The notes below the pieces were generated by a model. It saw nothing but the letters and a program-made list of their open reading frames with translations. It was not told the DNA's origin and searched no databases. The translations under genes and the position numbers were made by a program. Below are positions 36,892 to 46,716 of a stretch of DNA of 64,000 nt, one piece after another. The stretch's first letter is position 1. Every line of letters starts with the position of its first letter. The DNA comes from Enterobacter sp. SA187 (GTDB taxonomy: Bacteria > Pseudomonadota > Gammaproteobacteria > Enterobacterales > Enterobacteriaceae). The stretch lies in NCBI RefSeq assembly GCF_001888805.2, contig NZ_CP019113.1, positions 1,488,001 to 1,552,000 on the forward strand, given 5' to 3'.

Positions 36892-38184
36892 CTACTTTGT
36901 CAGGCGTGACACCAGTTCAAACTCTTTAAAATTCACCGGGCGTTGTTGCTGCATGGAGATATTCCCGGCGATACCGGTAAGGATCGACATCGCACCGGCG
37001 CGGTGATCGGCGGCACGCTGCAGCGGATCGTGCGTGGCGGGGCCGAATAAATCCGCCAGCATGGCGTTATCTCCGCCGCCGTGTCCGCCTTCACCGATGG
37101 CGAATTCAGCTTTCCAGGGCGCGGCAAACATCGGGAACACCGTGATGTCGCAGCCTTCCAGGCTCCCTTCGCTGGCGCGATCGCCACCGGCGTTGACGTA
37201 AGATTTCTCCACAAGCTTCATCTCCAGACGGCCTTCACTGCCGTTAAACACCACGTTCAGCCCCTCCCATGGCAGATAGGCGTTCAGGGAATAGGTTAGC
37301 TGCACCTGATTCTGGTATTTCACCAGCACCGACATGGTGTCTTCAATGGTGATGCCGTCGCTGAACACGCTCTGATCGCGAAAATAGTTATCTTCGTGCT
37401 CGGCATCCAGATACAGCGCTTTCAGCTGGGGATTGTCCTCCATGTGCAGGGCAAAGGGATCCTCTTTAGCGGCGGCGTAGCCGTGGGCGCGGGGATAAAA
37501 CTGCGTGATACCGCGTCGCTCGGCGTTCTCTTTACCATAAAAGCGCAGGCTGCCTTCGGCATAGACGCGCTGCGGATAGCTCCCCAGCCAGAAGTTCATC
37601 AGGTCGAAATGGTGGGTGGATTTGTGTACCAGCAGGCCGCCGCTGTTGCGCTTTTCCCGGTGCCAGCGACGAAAATAATCCGCGCCGTGTTCGGTGTTCA
37701 GCAGCCATTCAAAGTGTACCGAGTTCACCTCGCCAATGGTGCCGTTCATCAGCAGCTCGCGCACTTTGCTGTGATGCGGCGCATAGCGGTAGTTAAAGGT
37801 CACACGCACCTGACGGCCCGTCTCTTCAATGGCATCGAGGATGCGCAGCGCCCGCTGCTCGTCGATGGTCATCGGTTTTTCGGTGATCACATCACACCCG
37901 GCGTACAGGGCGCGCACAATATAATCATCATGGGTACGATCGACGGTGGTGACGATAATCACGTCCGGGCGCGTCTCGCGGATCATCTCCTCAAACTGCG
38001 AGGCGTGCCAGGTGGACGCTGGCGCAGCCCCTTCGTTTTTCAGCAACTGATTGGCGTAGTGCATACGCGTGTGGTTGGTATCGCAGAAGGCGACCAGGGT
38101 GGCCGTCTCTTTCCACTGACCGCCGATGGCCGCAATGTACATCCCGGCACGCCCGCCCGTGCCGACAAGGGCATATTTTTTCAT
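36892..38184 (-). CDS. Gfo/Idh/MocA family oxidoreductase
   Basis: 430-residue NAD(P)-dependent dehydrogenase of the Gfo/Idh/MocA family. Rossmann motif VGTGGRAG at 7-14; the catalytic EKP motif is E102-P104 in DVITEKPMT; a conserved HKSTHHFDLMNFWLG lies near 190. The C-domain ends in a His/Gly segment GEGGHGGGDNAMLADLFG. The substrate, probably a sugar or inositol-like polyol, cannot be told: no kinase, transporter or regulator is adjacent. It occupies the place of E. coli yjcF between yjcE and actP and appears to be transcribed alone. Confidence 0.88.
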   Translation of the reverse strand: MKKYALVGTGGRAGMYIAAIGGQWKETATLVAFCDTNHTRMHYANQLLKNEGAAPASTWHASQFEEMIRETRPDVIIVTTVDRTHDDYIVRALYAGCDVITEKPMTIDEQRALRILDAIEETGRQVRVTFNYRYAPHHSKVRELLMNGTIGEVNSVHFEWLLNTEHGADYFRRWHREKRNSGGLLVHKSTHHFDLMNFWLGSYPQRVYAEGSLRFYGKENAERRGITQFYPRAHGYAAAKEDPFALHMEDNPQLKALYLDAEHEDNYFRDQSVFSDGITIEDTMSVLVKYQNQVQLTYSLNAYLPWEGLNVVFNGSEGRLEMKLVEKSYVNAGGDRASEGSLEGCDITVFPMFAAPWKAEFAIGEGGHGGGDNAMLADLFGPATHDPLQRAADHRAGAMSILTGIAGNISMQQQRPVNFKEFELVSRLTK

Positions 38185-38413
38185 ACCATCCTCGATTAAT
38201 TACTTAATGAAATTATTGGCTTAACGCGTAAGCCAGGGCTTCCATCAGCATAAAAAGCGGGAAGGGCATTGTCGTGACGGCGCAGAGTGCAAAATAAGGT
38301 CAGGAAGATGGAGTGGCGCAAACTGTGACGGGGCTTACAAAACGCGCCGGGAGGCTGTGACGCGGATCGACTTTTGTCGCACGCAGGACGTGATGTTGCT
38401 CACGATGAAACAC

Positions 38414-38437
38414 AACCCCGGCCCGCAGGCCGGGGGT
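38414..38437 (-). terminator. Terminator of acs-yjcH-actP
   Basis: Stem CCCCGGCC-TGCG-GGCCGGGG on the minus strand, then TTGTGTTTC, just after the actP stop. Confidence 0.75.
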
Positions 38438-38445
38438 AAAACAGA

Positions 38446-40095
38446 TTAATGCGCGCGGCCCTGATCGATGCCGATACCGGTTTGCGAACGGATAAACTGG
38501 GCGCGGAACTTCTCGCGTTCCAGTTTCCCTTCCGCGGTATTGTCGGTTGCCGAGAATACCCAGATACCAATAAAGGCCACCGCAATGGAGAACAGCGCCG
38601 GGTACTCATACGGGAAGATGGCGCTGGCGTGGCCGAGGATCTGCACCCAGATTGTCGGGCCAAGCACCATCAGCACCACGGCGGTAATCAGCCCCAGCCA
38701 GCCGCCGATCATCGCGCCACGGGTGGTCAGCTTCGACCAGTACATCGACAGCAGAATGATCGGGAAGTTACAGCTTGCCGCAATCGAGAACGCCAGACCC
38801 ACCATGAAGGCAATGTTCTGATTCTCAAACAGAATACCCAGCAGGATGGCGATCACGCCCAGTACCAGCACGGTGATTTTTGACACCCGCAGCTCGTCGC
38901 GCTCGGTGGCCCCTTTACGGAACACGTTGGCGTACAGATCGTGCGATACCGCCGATGCGCCCGCCAGGGTTAAGCCCGCCACCACCGCGAGGATAGTCGC
39001 GAAGGCCACCGCCGAGATAAAGCCGAGGAACAGGTTGCCGCCCACCGCGTTGGCAAGATGCACCGCCGCCATGTTATTGCCGCCAATCAGCGCGCCGGTG
39101 GCATCTTTAAACGCCGGATTCGCGCCCACCAGCATGATCGCGCCGAAGCCGATAATAAAGGTCAGGATGTAGAAGTAACCCATAAAGCCGGTGGCGTAGA
39201 ACACGCTTTTCCGCGCTTCACGGGCATCGCTGACGGTAAAGAAGCGCATCAGAATATGCGGCAGCCCCGCGGTACCAAACATCAGCCCCAGCCCCAGCGA
39301 CAACGCAGAGATCGGATCTTTTACCAGCCCGCCCGGACTCATGATCGCCGTGCCTTTCGGGTGCACCGCCATGGCTTCGGTAAACAGGTTATTGAAGCTG
39401 AAACCGACGTGACGCATCACCATAAAGGCCATAAAGCTGGCGCCGAACAGCAGCAGCACGGCTTTGATGATCTGCACCCAGGTGGTGGCCAGCATGCCGC
39501 CGAACAGCACGTACATCACCATCAGCACGCCCACCAGCACCACGGCGATGTGATAGTTCAGGCCAAACAGCAGCTGGATCAGTTTGCCCGCGCCCACCAT
39601 CTGCGCGATCAGATAGAGCGCCACCACCACCAGCGAGCCGCAGGCGGAGAGAATACGGATCGGACCCTGTTTCAGACGATACGACGCCACATCGGCAAAG
39701 GTGTAGCGTCCGAGATTACGCAGACGCTCGGCGATCAAAAACAGAATGATCGGCCAGCCCACCAGGAAACCCAGCGAGTAAATCAGGCCATCGTAGCCGG
39801 AGGTGAACACCAGCGCGGAAATCCCCAGAAAGGACGCCGCCGACATGTAATCCCCGGCGATCGCCAGGCCGTTTTGCAGACCGGTAATATTACCGCCCGC
39901 CGTGTAGTAATCGCTGCGGGTGCGGGTACGTTTTGACGCCCAGTACGTGATGCCAAGCGTAAAGGCGACGAACACCACGAACATGATGATCGCCTGCCAG
40001 TTGGTCGGCTGGCGCTGCACCGCGCCGGTCAGGGCATCTGCCGCGTTCGCGGAGAAAGGGAGTATGGCGGCAGCCGCCGTCAGTAATCTCTTCAT
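38446..40095 (-). CDS. actP: Cation/acetate symporter ActP
   Basis: Sodium:solute symporter family permease that scavenges acetate and glycolate. 549 residues, the E. coli length, with an N-terminal signal-like helix (MKRLLTAAAAILPFSANAAD) and about thirteen membrane helices. Family segments include ITYWASKRTRTRSDYYTAGG and the sodium site region GLTLAGASAVSHDLYANVF. Its ATG overlaps the yjcH stop (ATGA). Last gene of acs-yjcH-actP. Confidence 0.97.
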   Translation of the reverse strand: MKRLLTAAAAILPFSANAADALTGAVQRQPTNWQAIIMFVVFVAFTLGITYWASKRTRTRSDYYTAGGNITGLQNGLAIAGDYMSAASFLGISALVFTSGYDGLIYSLGFLVGWPIILFLIAERLRNLGRYTFADVASYRLKQGPIRILSACGSLVVVALYLIAQMVGAGKLIQLLFGLNYHIAVVLVGVLMVMYVLFGGMLATTWVQIIKAVLLLFGASFMAFMVMRHVGFSFNNLFTEAMAVHPKGTAIMSPGGLVKDPISALSLGLGLMFGTAGLPHILMRFFTVSDAREARKSVFYATGFMGYFYILTFIIGFGAIMLVGANPAFKDATGALIGGNNMAAVHLANAVGGNLFLGFISAVAFATILAVVAGLTLAGASAVSHDLYANVFRKGATERDELRVSKITVLVLGVIAILLGILFENQNIAFMVGLAFSIAASCNFPIILLSMYWSKLTTRGAMIGGWLGLITAVVLMVLGPTIWVQILGHASAIFPYEYPALFSIAVAFIGIWVFSATDNTAEGKLEREKFRAQFIRSQTGIGIDQGRAH

Positions 40096-40406
40096 GGTGC
40101 GTTTACCTCGCGGATCACGGCATTGTTCAGACGGTCAAACTCACCGTTCGCCCGCCAGACGTAAACGCCGGTTAACACGAACGAAACCAGGATCACGCCG
40201 ACGCCAACAGGAATGCCGCGCGTGACGCTGGTGCCGGGATAGAGCGGCGTACCCAGCCAGCCAGGCGCGAAGGCGATAAGCAGAATAAAGCAGACATAAA
40301 TCGCCAGCACGATCAGCGACAAAATGATGGCAAACCGTTGCCTTTTTTCGACCAGCTCCCTGAAATGCGCGTTATGTTCTATCCGTTGATAAATGAGTTC
40401 ATTCAT
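40092..40406 (-). CDS. yjcH: DUF485 membrane protein YjcH
   Basis: 104-residue inner-membrane protein with two hydrophobic helices (about 25-47 and 62-84). It begins MNELIYQRIEHNAHFRELVE and always accompanies ActP; it probably assists the symporter, but the mechanism is unknown. The frame extends 22 codons upstream into a repeat element, so the ATG at 40406 after TGGAGATTTCGTG is chosen. Confidence 0.95.
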   Translation of the reverse strand: MNELIYQRIEHNAHFRELVEKRQRFAIILSLIVLAIYVCFILLIAFAPGWLGTPLYPGTSVTRGIPVGVGVILVSFVLTGVYVWRANGEFDRLNNAVIREVNAP

Positions 40407-40434
40407 CACGAAATCTCCAGAGGCTCCCTGTGTC

Positions 40435-40536
40435 TTTCGCGCCGCAGGTGCGTTGGCCGCGCTCGCCCACACCCAGTCACATAGTTAACTATGCTCCTGG
40501 GGATGTGCTCGCTTGCCGCCTTCCTGCAACGCGAAA
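40435..40536. repeat. ERIC-like palindrome between acs and yjcH
   Basis: Ends pair as TTTCGCGCCGCAGG and CCTGCAACGCGAAA. Read on the minus strand the centre is ATCCCCAGGAGCATAGTTAAC then TATGTGACTGGGTG and GCGAGCGCGGCCAACGC, matching the ERIC core pattern (CCCCAGGAGC, TGACTGGGGTGAGCG, GCCAACGC) but with CATAGTTAACTATG as the central palindrome. About 102 bases, inside the operon transcript. Confidence 0.7.
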
Positions 40537-40600
40537 TCCTTCGGGATGGTTTTTATATTTTCCCTCCCGGTCAAAGGAGGGGTAGGGGTAGGATTTATTG

Positions 40601-40627
40601 GCCCGATAAGCAGCGCGCCACCGGGCA
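40601..40627. repeat. REP-like unit after acs
   Basis: Inverted repeat GCCCGATAAGC / GCCACCGGGCA immediately downstream of acs; likely protects the acs part of the mRNA. Confidence 0.65.
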
Positions 40628-40634
40628 TTTATGG

Positions 40635-42593
40635 TTATGACGGCATCGTAATGCCTTGTTTTTCTTCCAGCAGTTTTTCCACTACGCCAGGATCGGCAAG
40701 CGTTGAAGTATCTCCCAGGTTACTGGTGTCACCGGCGGCGATTTTGCGCAGAATGCGGCGCATGATTTTGCCGGAACGGGTTTTGGGCAGCGAATCGGTC
40801 CAGTGCAGAATATCCGGCGTCGCCAGCGGGCCGATCTCTTTCCGCACCCAGTTGCGCACCTCGGTATACAGTTCCGGCGACGGCTCTTCGCCGTGGTTCA
40901 GCGTGACATAAGCGTAAATCGCCTGGCCTTTAATATTGTGCGGAATACCCACCACCGCCGCTTCGGCGATTTTCGGGTGCGAGACCAGCGCCGACTCGAT
41001 TTCCGCCGTCCCCAGACGGTGGCCGGAGACGTTCAGTACATCGTCCACGCGCCCGGTGATCCAGTAGTAACCGTCTTCGTCACGGCGCGCGCCGTCGCCG
41101 CTGAAATACATATTCTTGAAGGTGGAGAAGTAGGTTTGTTCGAAGCGCTCATGATCGCCAAACAGCGTGCGCGCCTGGCCTGGCCATGAATCGACAATCG
41201 CCAGGTTGCCTTCGGTGGCGCCTTCCAGCGGATTGCCTTCGTTATCCACCAGCGCCGGTTGTACGCCGAAGAACGGCAGGCTGGCGGAACCGGCTTTCAG
41301 CTCGATGGCGCCCGGCAACGGCGTGATCATGAAGCCGCCGGTTTCCGTCTGCCACCAGGTGTCCATCACCGGGCACTTTTCGTTGCCGATTTTTTTCCAG
41401 TACCACTCCCAGGCTTCCGGGTTAATGGGTTCGCCCACCGATCCCAGAATCCGCAGCGAGGCGCGGCTGGTGCCGTCAATCGCCTTATCGCCTTCCGCCA
41501 TCAGGGCGCGGATCGCTGTTGGCGCGGTATAGAGAATATTGACCTGATGCTTGTCCACCACCTGCGCCATACGCGCTGGCGTCGGCCAGTTCGGCACGCC
41601 TTCAAACATCAGGGTAGTCGCGCCGCAGGCCAGCGGGCCATACAGCAGATAGCTGTGGCCAGTCACCCAGCCCACGTCGGCGGTACACCAGTAGATGTCG
41701 CCGGGATGGTAATCGAAGACGTATTTGAAGGTGGTCGCGGCATACACCAGATAACCGCCAGTGGTGTGCAGCACGCCTTTCGGTTTACCGGTGGAGCCGG
41801 AGGTATAAAGGATAAACAGCGGATCTTCGGCGTTCATCGCTTCCGGCTGGTGGTCGCTGCTGGCGGTCGCCATCACATCGTGCCACCACAGATCGCGGCC
41901 TTCCTGCCAGTCGATAGCGCCGCCGGTGCGTTTAAACACCACGACGTTTTCAATCGTCGTCACCGCCGGGTTTTTTAACGCGTCGTCGACGTTCTTCTTC
42001 AGCGGAATACTGCGCCCGGCACGTACGCCTTCGTCGGCAGTGATCACCAGCCGTGAGCTGGAGTCCACAATACGCCCGGCGACCGCTTCCGGCGAGAAAC
42101 CGCCAAAAATAACCGAATGCACCGCGCCAATACGCGCGCAGGCCAGCATCGCCACCGCCGCTTCCGGCACCATCGGCATATAGATAGCTACCACGTCGCC
42201 TTTCTTAATGCCCAGCGTCAGCAGGACATTGGCAAAGCGGCACACTTCGCCGTGCAGATCGCGGTAAGAGATATGTTTGCTCTGGCTGGCGTCGTCGCCT
42301 TCCCAGATGATTGCCGTTTGATCGCCACGCTCAGCCAGATGCCTGTCCAGGCAGTTAGCCGCCAGGTTGAGCTGTCCATCTTCATACCATTTAATTGAAA
42401 CATTCCCCGGCGCAAAGGAGGTGTTTTTCACCTTCTGATAAGGCGTGATCCAGTCGAGAATTTTGCCTTCCTCACCCCAGAAAGCGTCAGGATCGGTGAT
42501 AGATTGCTGGTATTTCGCCTGGTACTGTTCGGCATTAATCAGGCATTTTTCCGCGATCTGGGCGGGAATAGGGTGTTTGTGGATTTGGCTCAT
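40635..42593 (-). CDS. acs: Acetyl-CoA synthetase Acs
   Basis: AMP-forming enzyme activating acetate to acetyl-CoA at low acetate levels. 652 residues, the E. coli length. The AMP-binding P-loop is YTSGSTGKPKGV (near 263-274); the catalytic lysine, the site of regulatory acetylation, is in PKTRSGKIMRR (near 605-615). GGAGAACAAAAGCC lies before the ATG. Cotranscribed with yjcH and actP; in E. coli it depends on CRP. Confidence 0.98.
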   Translation of the reverse strand: MSQIHKHPIPAQIAEKCLINAEQYQAKYQQSITDPDAFWGEEGKILDWITPYQKVKNTSFAPGNVSIKWYEDGQLNLAANCLDRHLAERGDQTAIIWEGDDASQSKHISYRDLHGEVCRFANVLLTLGIKKGDVVAIYMPMVPEAAVAMLACARIGAVHSVIFGGFSPEAVAGRIVDSSSRLVITADEGVRAGRSIPLKKNVDDALKNPAVTTIENVVVFKRTGGAIDWQEGRDLWWHDVMATASSDHQPEAMNAEDPLFILYTSGSTGKPKGVLHTTGGYLVYAATTFKYVFDYHPGDIYWCTADVGWVTGHSYLLYGPLACGATTLMFEGVPNWPTPARMAQVVDKHQVNILYTAPTAIRALMAEGDKAIDGTSRASLRILGSVGEPINPEAWEWYWKKIGNEKCPVMDTWWQTETGGFMITPLPGAIELKAGSASLPFFGVQPALVDNEGNPLEGATEGNLAIVDSWPGQARTLFGDHERFEQTYFSTFKNMYFSGDGARRDEDGYYWITGRVDDVLNVSGHRLGTAEIESALVSHPKIAEAAVVGIPHNIKGQAIYAYVTLNHGEEPSPELYTEVRNWVRKEIGPLATPDILHWTDSLPKTRSGKIMRRILRKIAAGDTSNLGDTSTLADPGVVEKLLEEKQGITMPS

Positions 42594-43007
42594 GGCTTTT
42601 GTTCTCCTTGTAGGATGTTAATAATATGTCACACAAACGTTAATTGTAGGGGCTTTGGGAGCTTTGTTTACTTTTTGGGCGACAGATCACGCAATGCTTG
42701 AGTGTATGAAAATGCAGCAGATGATGCTTAGAAGGGAAATAATTTACGCTAAGAACTATTGCTTTTATGGCAATTAAAAATTCATCTATAACAAATAGTT
42801 ATGCATGATAAATGCTATAAAATGCGCTTTTTAAGTGAGAAATCAGCGAAAGTCCCTGAACTTAAAGGGTTGCACGGGATACCACGCAAATGGTACTGAT
42901 AATGCGCGTTAAAAACCCCCGCTTTTGTAAGAAACGCTAACCATCCCCCTTGCTGGCAGTCTTCATGCACAGCAGGGAATAGCGCTTCACTAAGGATGTC
43001 ACTCGTT
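42594..43007. promoter_or_regulatory. Divergent acs/gltP gap
   Basis: 414 bases without a gene, AT-rich in the middle. It holds the promoters for acs (minus) and gltP (plus); a TATAAA-like -10 lies at 42816-42821. I found no full CRP palindrome, only half sites such as GTCACAC near 42629. In E. coli the nrf genes lie between acs and gltP; no trace of them is visible. Confidence 0.6.
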
Positions 43008-44321
43008 ATGAAAAATGTGAAAGTCAGCCTGGCCTGGCAAATTTTGCTGGCTCTGGTGCTGGGTATTCTTCTGGGTAGTTACCTGCATTACCAAAGCGAC
43101 AGCCGCGAATGGCTGATTGCGAATCTCCTGTCTCCGGCAGGCGATATCTTTATTCATCTGATCAAAATGATCGTTGTCCCTATTGTGATTTCCACCCTGA
43201 TTGTGGGAATTGCTGGCGTGGGCGATGCGAAACAGCTGGGCCGCATTGGCGCGAAAACCATTCTTTATTTCGAAGTGATCACTACAGTGGCCATTATTCT
43301 TGGCATCACACTGGCGAATGTATTCCAGCCGGGCGCGGGCATTGATATGTCGCAGCTGGCAACGGTGGATATTTCGAAATACCAGAGTACAACGGCGGAA
43401 GTGCAGAGCCATGCCCATGGCCTGATGGGCACCATACTGTCGCTGGTGCCAACCAATATCGTGTCGTCGATGGCGAAGGGCGATATGCTGCCGATCATCT
43501 TCTTCTCGGTGCTGTTTGGCCTTGGGCTGTCATCGCTGCCTTCCGCACACCGTGAGCCGCTGGTGACGGTCTTCCGCTCCATTTCCGAAACCATGTTTAA
43601 AGTCACCCATATGGTGATGCGTTATGCGCCGGTGGGCGTGTTCGCGCTGATCTCGGTGACGGTGGCGAACTTTGGTTTCGCCTCCCTGTGGCCGCTCGCC
43701 AAGCTGGTGATCCTGGTGTATGCCGCGATTGTCTTCTTTGCGCTGGTGGTGCTGGGCGCGGTGGCGCGTCTGTGCAAGCTGAGCATCTGGACGCTGATCC
43801 GCATCCTGAAAGAGGAATTGATCCTCGCCTATTCCACCGCCAGCTCCGAAAGCGTGCTACCGCGTATCATTGAGAAGATGGAAGCCTATGGCGCACCGGC
43901 GTCGATCACCAGCTTCGTCGTGCCGACCGGCTACTCCTTTAACCTTGATGGCTCGACGCTGTATCAGAGCATCGCGGCGATTTTCATCGCACAGCTGTAC
44001 GGCATTGAGCTGTCGCTGGGGCAGGAGATCATTCTGGTGCTGACGCTGATGGTCACCTCCAAAGGTATCGCTGGCGTGCCGGGCGTCTCCTTTGTGGTGC
44101 TGCTGGCGACGCTGGGCAGCGTGGGGATCCCGCTGGAAGGTCTGGCCTTTATCGCCGGTGTTGACCGTATCCTCGACATGGCGCGTACGGCGCTGAACGT
44201 GGTGGGGAATGCGCTGGCGGTGCTGGTGATCGCCAAGTGGGAACACAAATTTGACCGTAAAAAAGCGCTGGCTTACGAGCGCGAGGTGCTGGGCAAATTC
44301 GATAAAACCGCGAATTCCTGA
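43008..44321 (+). CDS. gltP: Proton/glutamate-aspartate symporter GltP
   Basis: DAACS-family inner-membrane symporter importing glutamate and aspartate with protons. 437 residues, as in E. coli, from the ATG at 43008 after TAAGGATGTCACTCGTT. Family motifs: the serine-rich AYSTASSESVLPR (HP1 tip), VPTGYSFNLDGSTLYQS (TM7) and the HP2 segment SKGIAGVPGVSFVVL. An in-frame earlier ATG at 42996 has no better support. Confidence 0.97.
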   Translation: MKNVKVSLAWQILLALVLGILLGSYLHYQSDSREWLIANLLSPAGDIFIHLIKMIVVPIVISTLIVGIAGVGDAKQLGRIGAKTILYFEVITTVAIILGITLANVFQPGAGIDMSQLATVDISKYQSTTAEVQSHAHGLMGTILSLVPTNIVSSMAKGDMLPIIFFSVLFGLGLSSLPSAHREPLVTVFRSISETMFKVTHMVMRYAPVGVFALISVTVANFGFASLWPLAKLVILVYAAIVFFALVVLGAVARLCKLSIWTLIRILKEELILAYSTASSESVLPRIIEKMEAYGAPASITSFVVPTGYSFNLDGSTLYQSIAAIFIAQLYGIELSLGQEIILVLTLMVTSKGIAGVPGVSFVVLLATLGSVGIPLEGLAFIAGVDRILDMARTALNVVGNALAVLVIAKWEHKFDRKKALAYEREVLGKFDKTANS

Positions 44322-44333
44322 TTTGCTTAAAAG

Positions 44334-44405
44334 ATGCCCGGCGGCGCGAGCTTGCCGGGCCTACGGCGTAACATGTAGGCCCGGTAAGCGAAGCGCCACA
44401 GGGCA
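44334..44405. repeat. BIME (two REP units) between gltP and fdhF
   Basis: Convergent-gene spacer filled by GATGCCCGGCGGCGC..GCCGGGCCTAC and GTAGGCCCGGTAAGC..GCCACAGGGC in inverted orientation. Confidence 0.88.
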
Positions 44406-44419
44406 ATACCCCTCTCTCG

Positions 44420-46567
44420 TTAACCCATCGCGCTTTCGCGCAGACTGGCTTTTAACTTATCGTACTCGGCGATCACATACTGTTCCGCGGCACGCTGGTC
44501 GGCAATCCGCTCAACGTTAACGGCGCAGTACTTGTACTCCGGCGTTTTGGTTATCGGGCTTAAGTTCTCCGTCACCAGCTCGTTACAGGCGCCAATCCAC
44601 CACTGGTAGGTCATGTAAATCGCGCCTTTATTCGGGCGATCGCTGACCTGCGCGCGGGTGATGATGCGGCCTTTGCGGGAGTTCACCCAGATCAGCGCTT
44701 CATCTTCAATGCCCAGACGCGCCGCGTCGGCGGTGTTGATCTGCGCATAGCCAGGTTCATCCGCCAGCGCCGCCAGCGCCGCACAGTTGCCGGTCATCGA
44801 ACGACAGGAGTAGTGGCCCACTTCCCGCACCGTCGATAGCACCAGCGGGTACTCGTCGGTCAGTTTGTCGATGGGCGGCACCCAATCGCAGGTGTAGAAC
44901 TTCGCCAGCCCGGTATCGGTTTCAAACTTCTCTTTGAACAGGTATGAGGTCCCCTGATCCGCGTCCGACGTATCGCGGCATGGCCACTGGATATAACCCA
45001 GCTCGCCCATTTTTTCATAGGTGGCGCCATAGAAGTCCGGGCACAGATGACGCAGCTCATCCCAGATCTCCTGGGTGTTGTTGTAGTGCATCGGATAGCC
45101 CATACGGGTGGCGATCTCGCTGATGATCTGCCAGTCCGTTTTCAGGTCCCACTGCGGCTCCACGGCTTTGAAGAAGCGCTGGAAGCCACGGTCAGCCGCG
45201 GAATACACCCCTTCATGTTCCCCCCAGGACGTTGACGGCAGAATGACATCTGCCGCCGCTGCGGTTTTGGTCATAAAGATGTCCTGGACGATCACCAGCT
45301 CCAGATCTTCAAAGCCTTTACGCACCGCCGACAGCTCGGCGTCGGTTTGCAGTGGATCTTCCCCCATGATGTAGGCCGCGCGCACTTCGCCATGAGCCGC
45401 CCGGTGCGGCAGCTCGCTGATGCGATAACCAGTGTGCGCCGGCAGACTGGCCACGCCCCAGGCTTTGGCAAATTTCTCGCGGTTTTCCGGCACGTGCACA
45501 TATTGATAGCCAGGATACGTGTCCGGCAGCGCGCCCATATCGCACGCGCCCTGCACGTTATTCTGCCCACGCACCGGGTTAACGCCCGCGTGTGGCTTGC
45601 CGAGGTTACCGGTCAGCATCGCCAGGCTGGTCAGGGAGCGCACGGTTTCCACGCCCTGATAGAACTGGGTGACGCCCATGCCCCACAGGATCGCCGCGCT
45701 TTTCGCCCCGGCATACAGTCGTGCGCAGGTGCGGATCTCCTCGGCGCTGACGCCGGTGATCGCTTCCACCGACTCCGGCGGATAGCCTGCAACAATCTTT
45801 TTATACTCGTCAAAATCCTGCGTACGCGCGGCCACGAAAGCATGATCGTAGAGATCTTCGCTGATAATGACGTGCCCGATGGCGTTTAGCAGCGCGATAT
45901 TCGAGCCGTTTTTCAGTGCAATATGCATATCCGCAATGCGCGCGGTTTCAATTTTGCGCGGATCGCAGACGATAATTTTCGCCCCGTTCTTTTTCGCGCG
46001 GATCACATGATTGGCGACGATAGGGTGGGAATCCGCCGGGTTATAGCCAAAAATAAAGACCAAATCCGTGTTATCAATTTCTGTGATGGCATTGCTCATT
46101 GCGCCATTACCGACCGACTGGTGCAGACCTGCAACCGATGGGCCGTGTCAGACACGTGCGCAGCAATCAACGTTATTGGTGCCAATAACGGCGCGCGCGA
46201 ATTTTTGCATCACATAGTTGGTTTCATTGCCGGTGCCGCGTGATGAACCTGTGGTCTGGATGGCATCCGGGCCGTACTTCTCTTTGATGGCGGAAAGTCG
46301 GCTGGCGACGTAGTCCAGCGCTTCACTCCAGGATACCGCTTCCAGTTTGCCGCCGCGCTGGCGACGGATCATCGGGGTTTTCAGGCGCGGGGTCAGGATC
46401 TGGGTATCGTTAATAAAATCCCAGCCGTAATAGCCTTTAAGACACAGGGTACCCTGATTGGTCTTCCCCTGCGCCGCTTCCGCCCGGACGATTTTCCCGT
46501 TATCAACCACAAGGTTGATTTTGCAACCCGAGGCGCAATAGGGGCATACCGTGACGACTTTTTTCAT
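44420..46567 (-). CDS. fdhF: Formate dehydrogenase H (selenocysteine, molybdopterin)
   Basis: Catalytic formate-oxidising subunit of formate hydrogenlyase, passing electrons to hydrogenase 3. The full product is 715 residues if the in-frame TGA at 46148-46150 is read as selenocysteine 140 (CCARV-Sec-HGPSVAG), the E. coli position. The [4Fe-4S] ligands are C8, C11, C15 and C42; His141 follows the Sec. Without recoding the frame would look like two genes. The ATG at 46567 matches the family start (MKKVVTVCPYCASGC). Expression is expected from a sigma-54 promoter at 46618-46633 with FhlA. Confidence 0.98.
46108..46150 (-). other. Selenocysteine UGA codon and bacterial SECIS hairpin
   Basis: The TGA at 46150-46148 (minus strand) is followed directly by CACGGCCCATCGG, then the loop TTGCAGGTCTGCACC and AGTCGGT. 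This is the same stem with the GGUCU apical loop that SelB reads in E. coli fdhF. Coding on both sides continues in one frame. Confidence 0.95.
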
Positions 46568-46617
46568 CGGTCTCACTCCAGTTTTCAATTCGCGCATACG
46601 CGCACTTGCCCCCGTTA

Positions 46618-46633
46618 TGCAGTTTGCATGCCA
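46618..46633 (-). promoter_or_regulatory. Sigma-54 promoter of fdhF
   Basis: Read on the minus strand, TGGCATGCAAACTGCA has the required GG and GC exactly ten bases apart. The start site would fall near 46606, about 40 bases before the ATG. This is consistent with the known FhlA/sigma-54 control of fdhF. Confidence 0.8.
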
Positions 46634-46716
46634 TATTCTTTATGTGGGTATTTCTGCGGGATGCGGAGCAGGAAGGAAGTGAAAACCCTGACGAAAAGCG
46701 CGCCGTCGTCAGATTT

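Noticed and set aside
39058..39936. 292-codon frame opposite actP
   Set aside because: Antisense shadow; actP is intact and matches its family over the full length.
44420..46597. Two separate formate dehydrogenase genes or a nonsense pseudogene
   Set aside because: The break is a single UGA at the known selenocysteine position with a SECIS hairpin after it.
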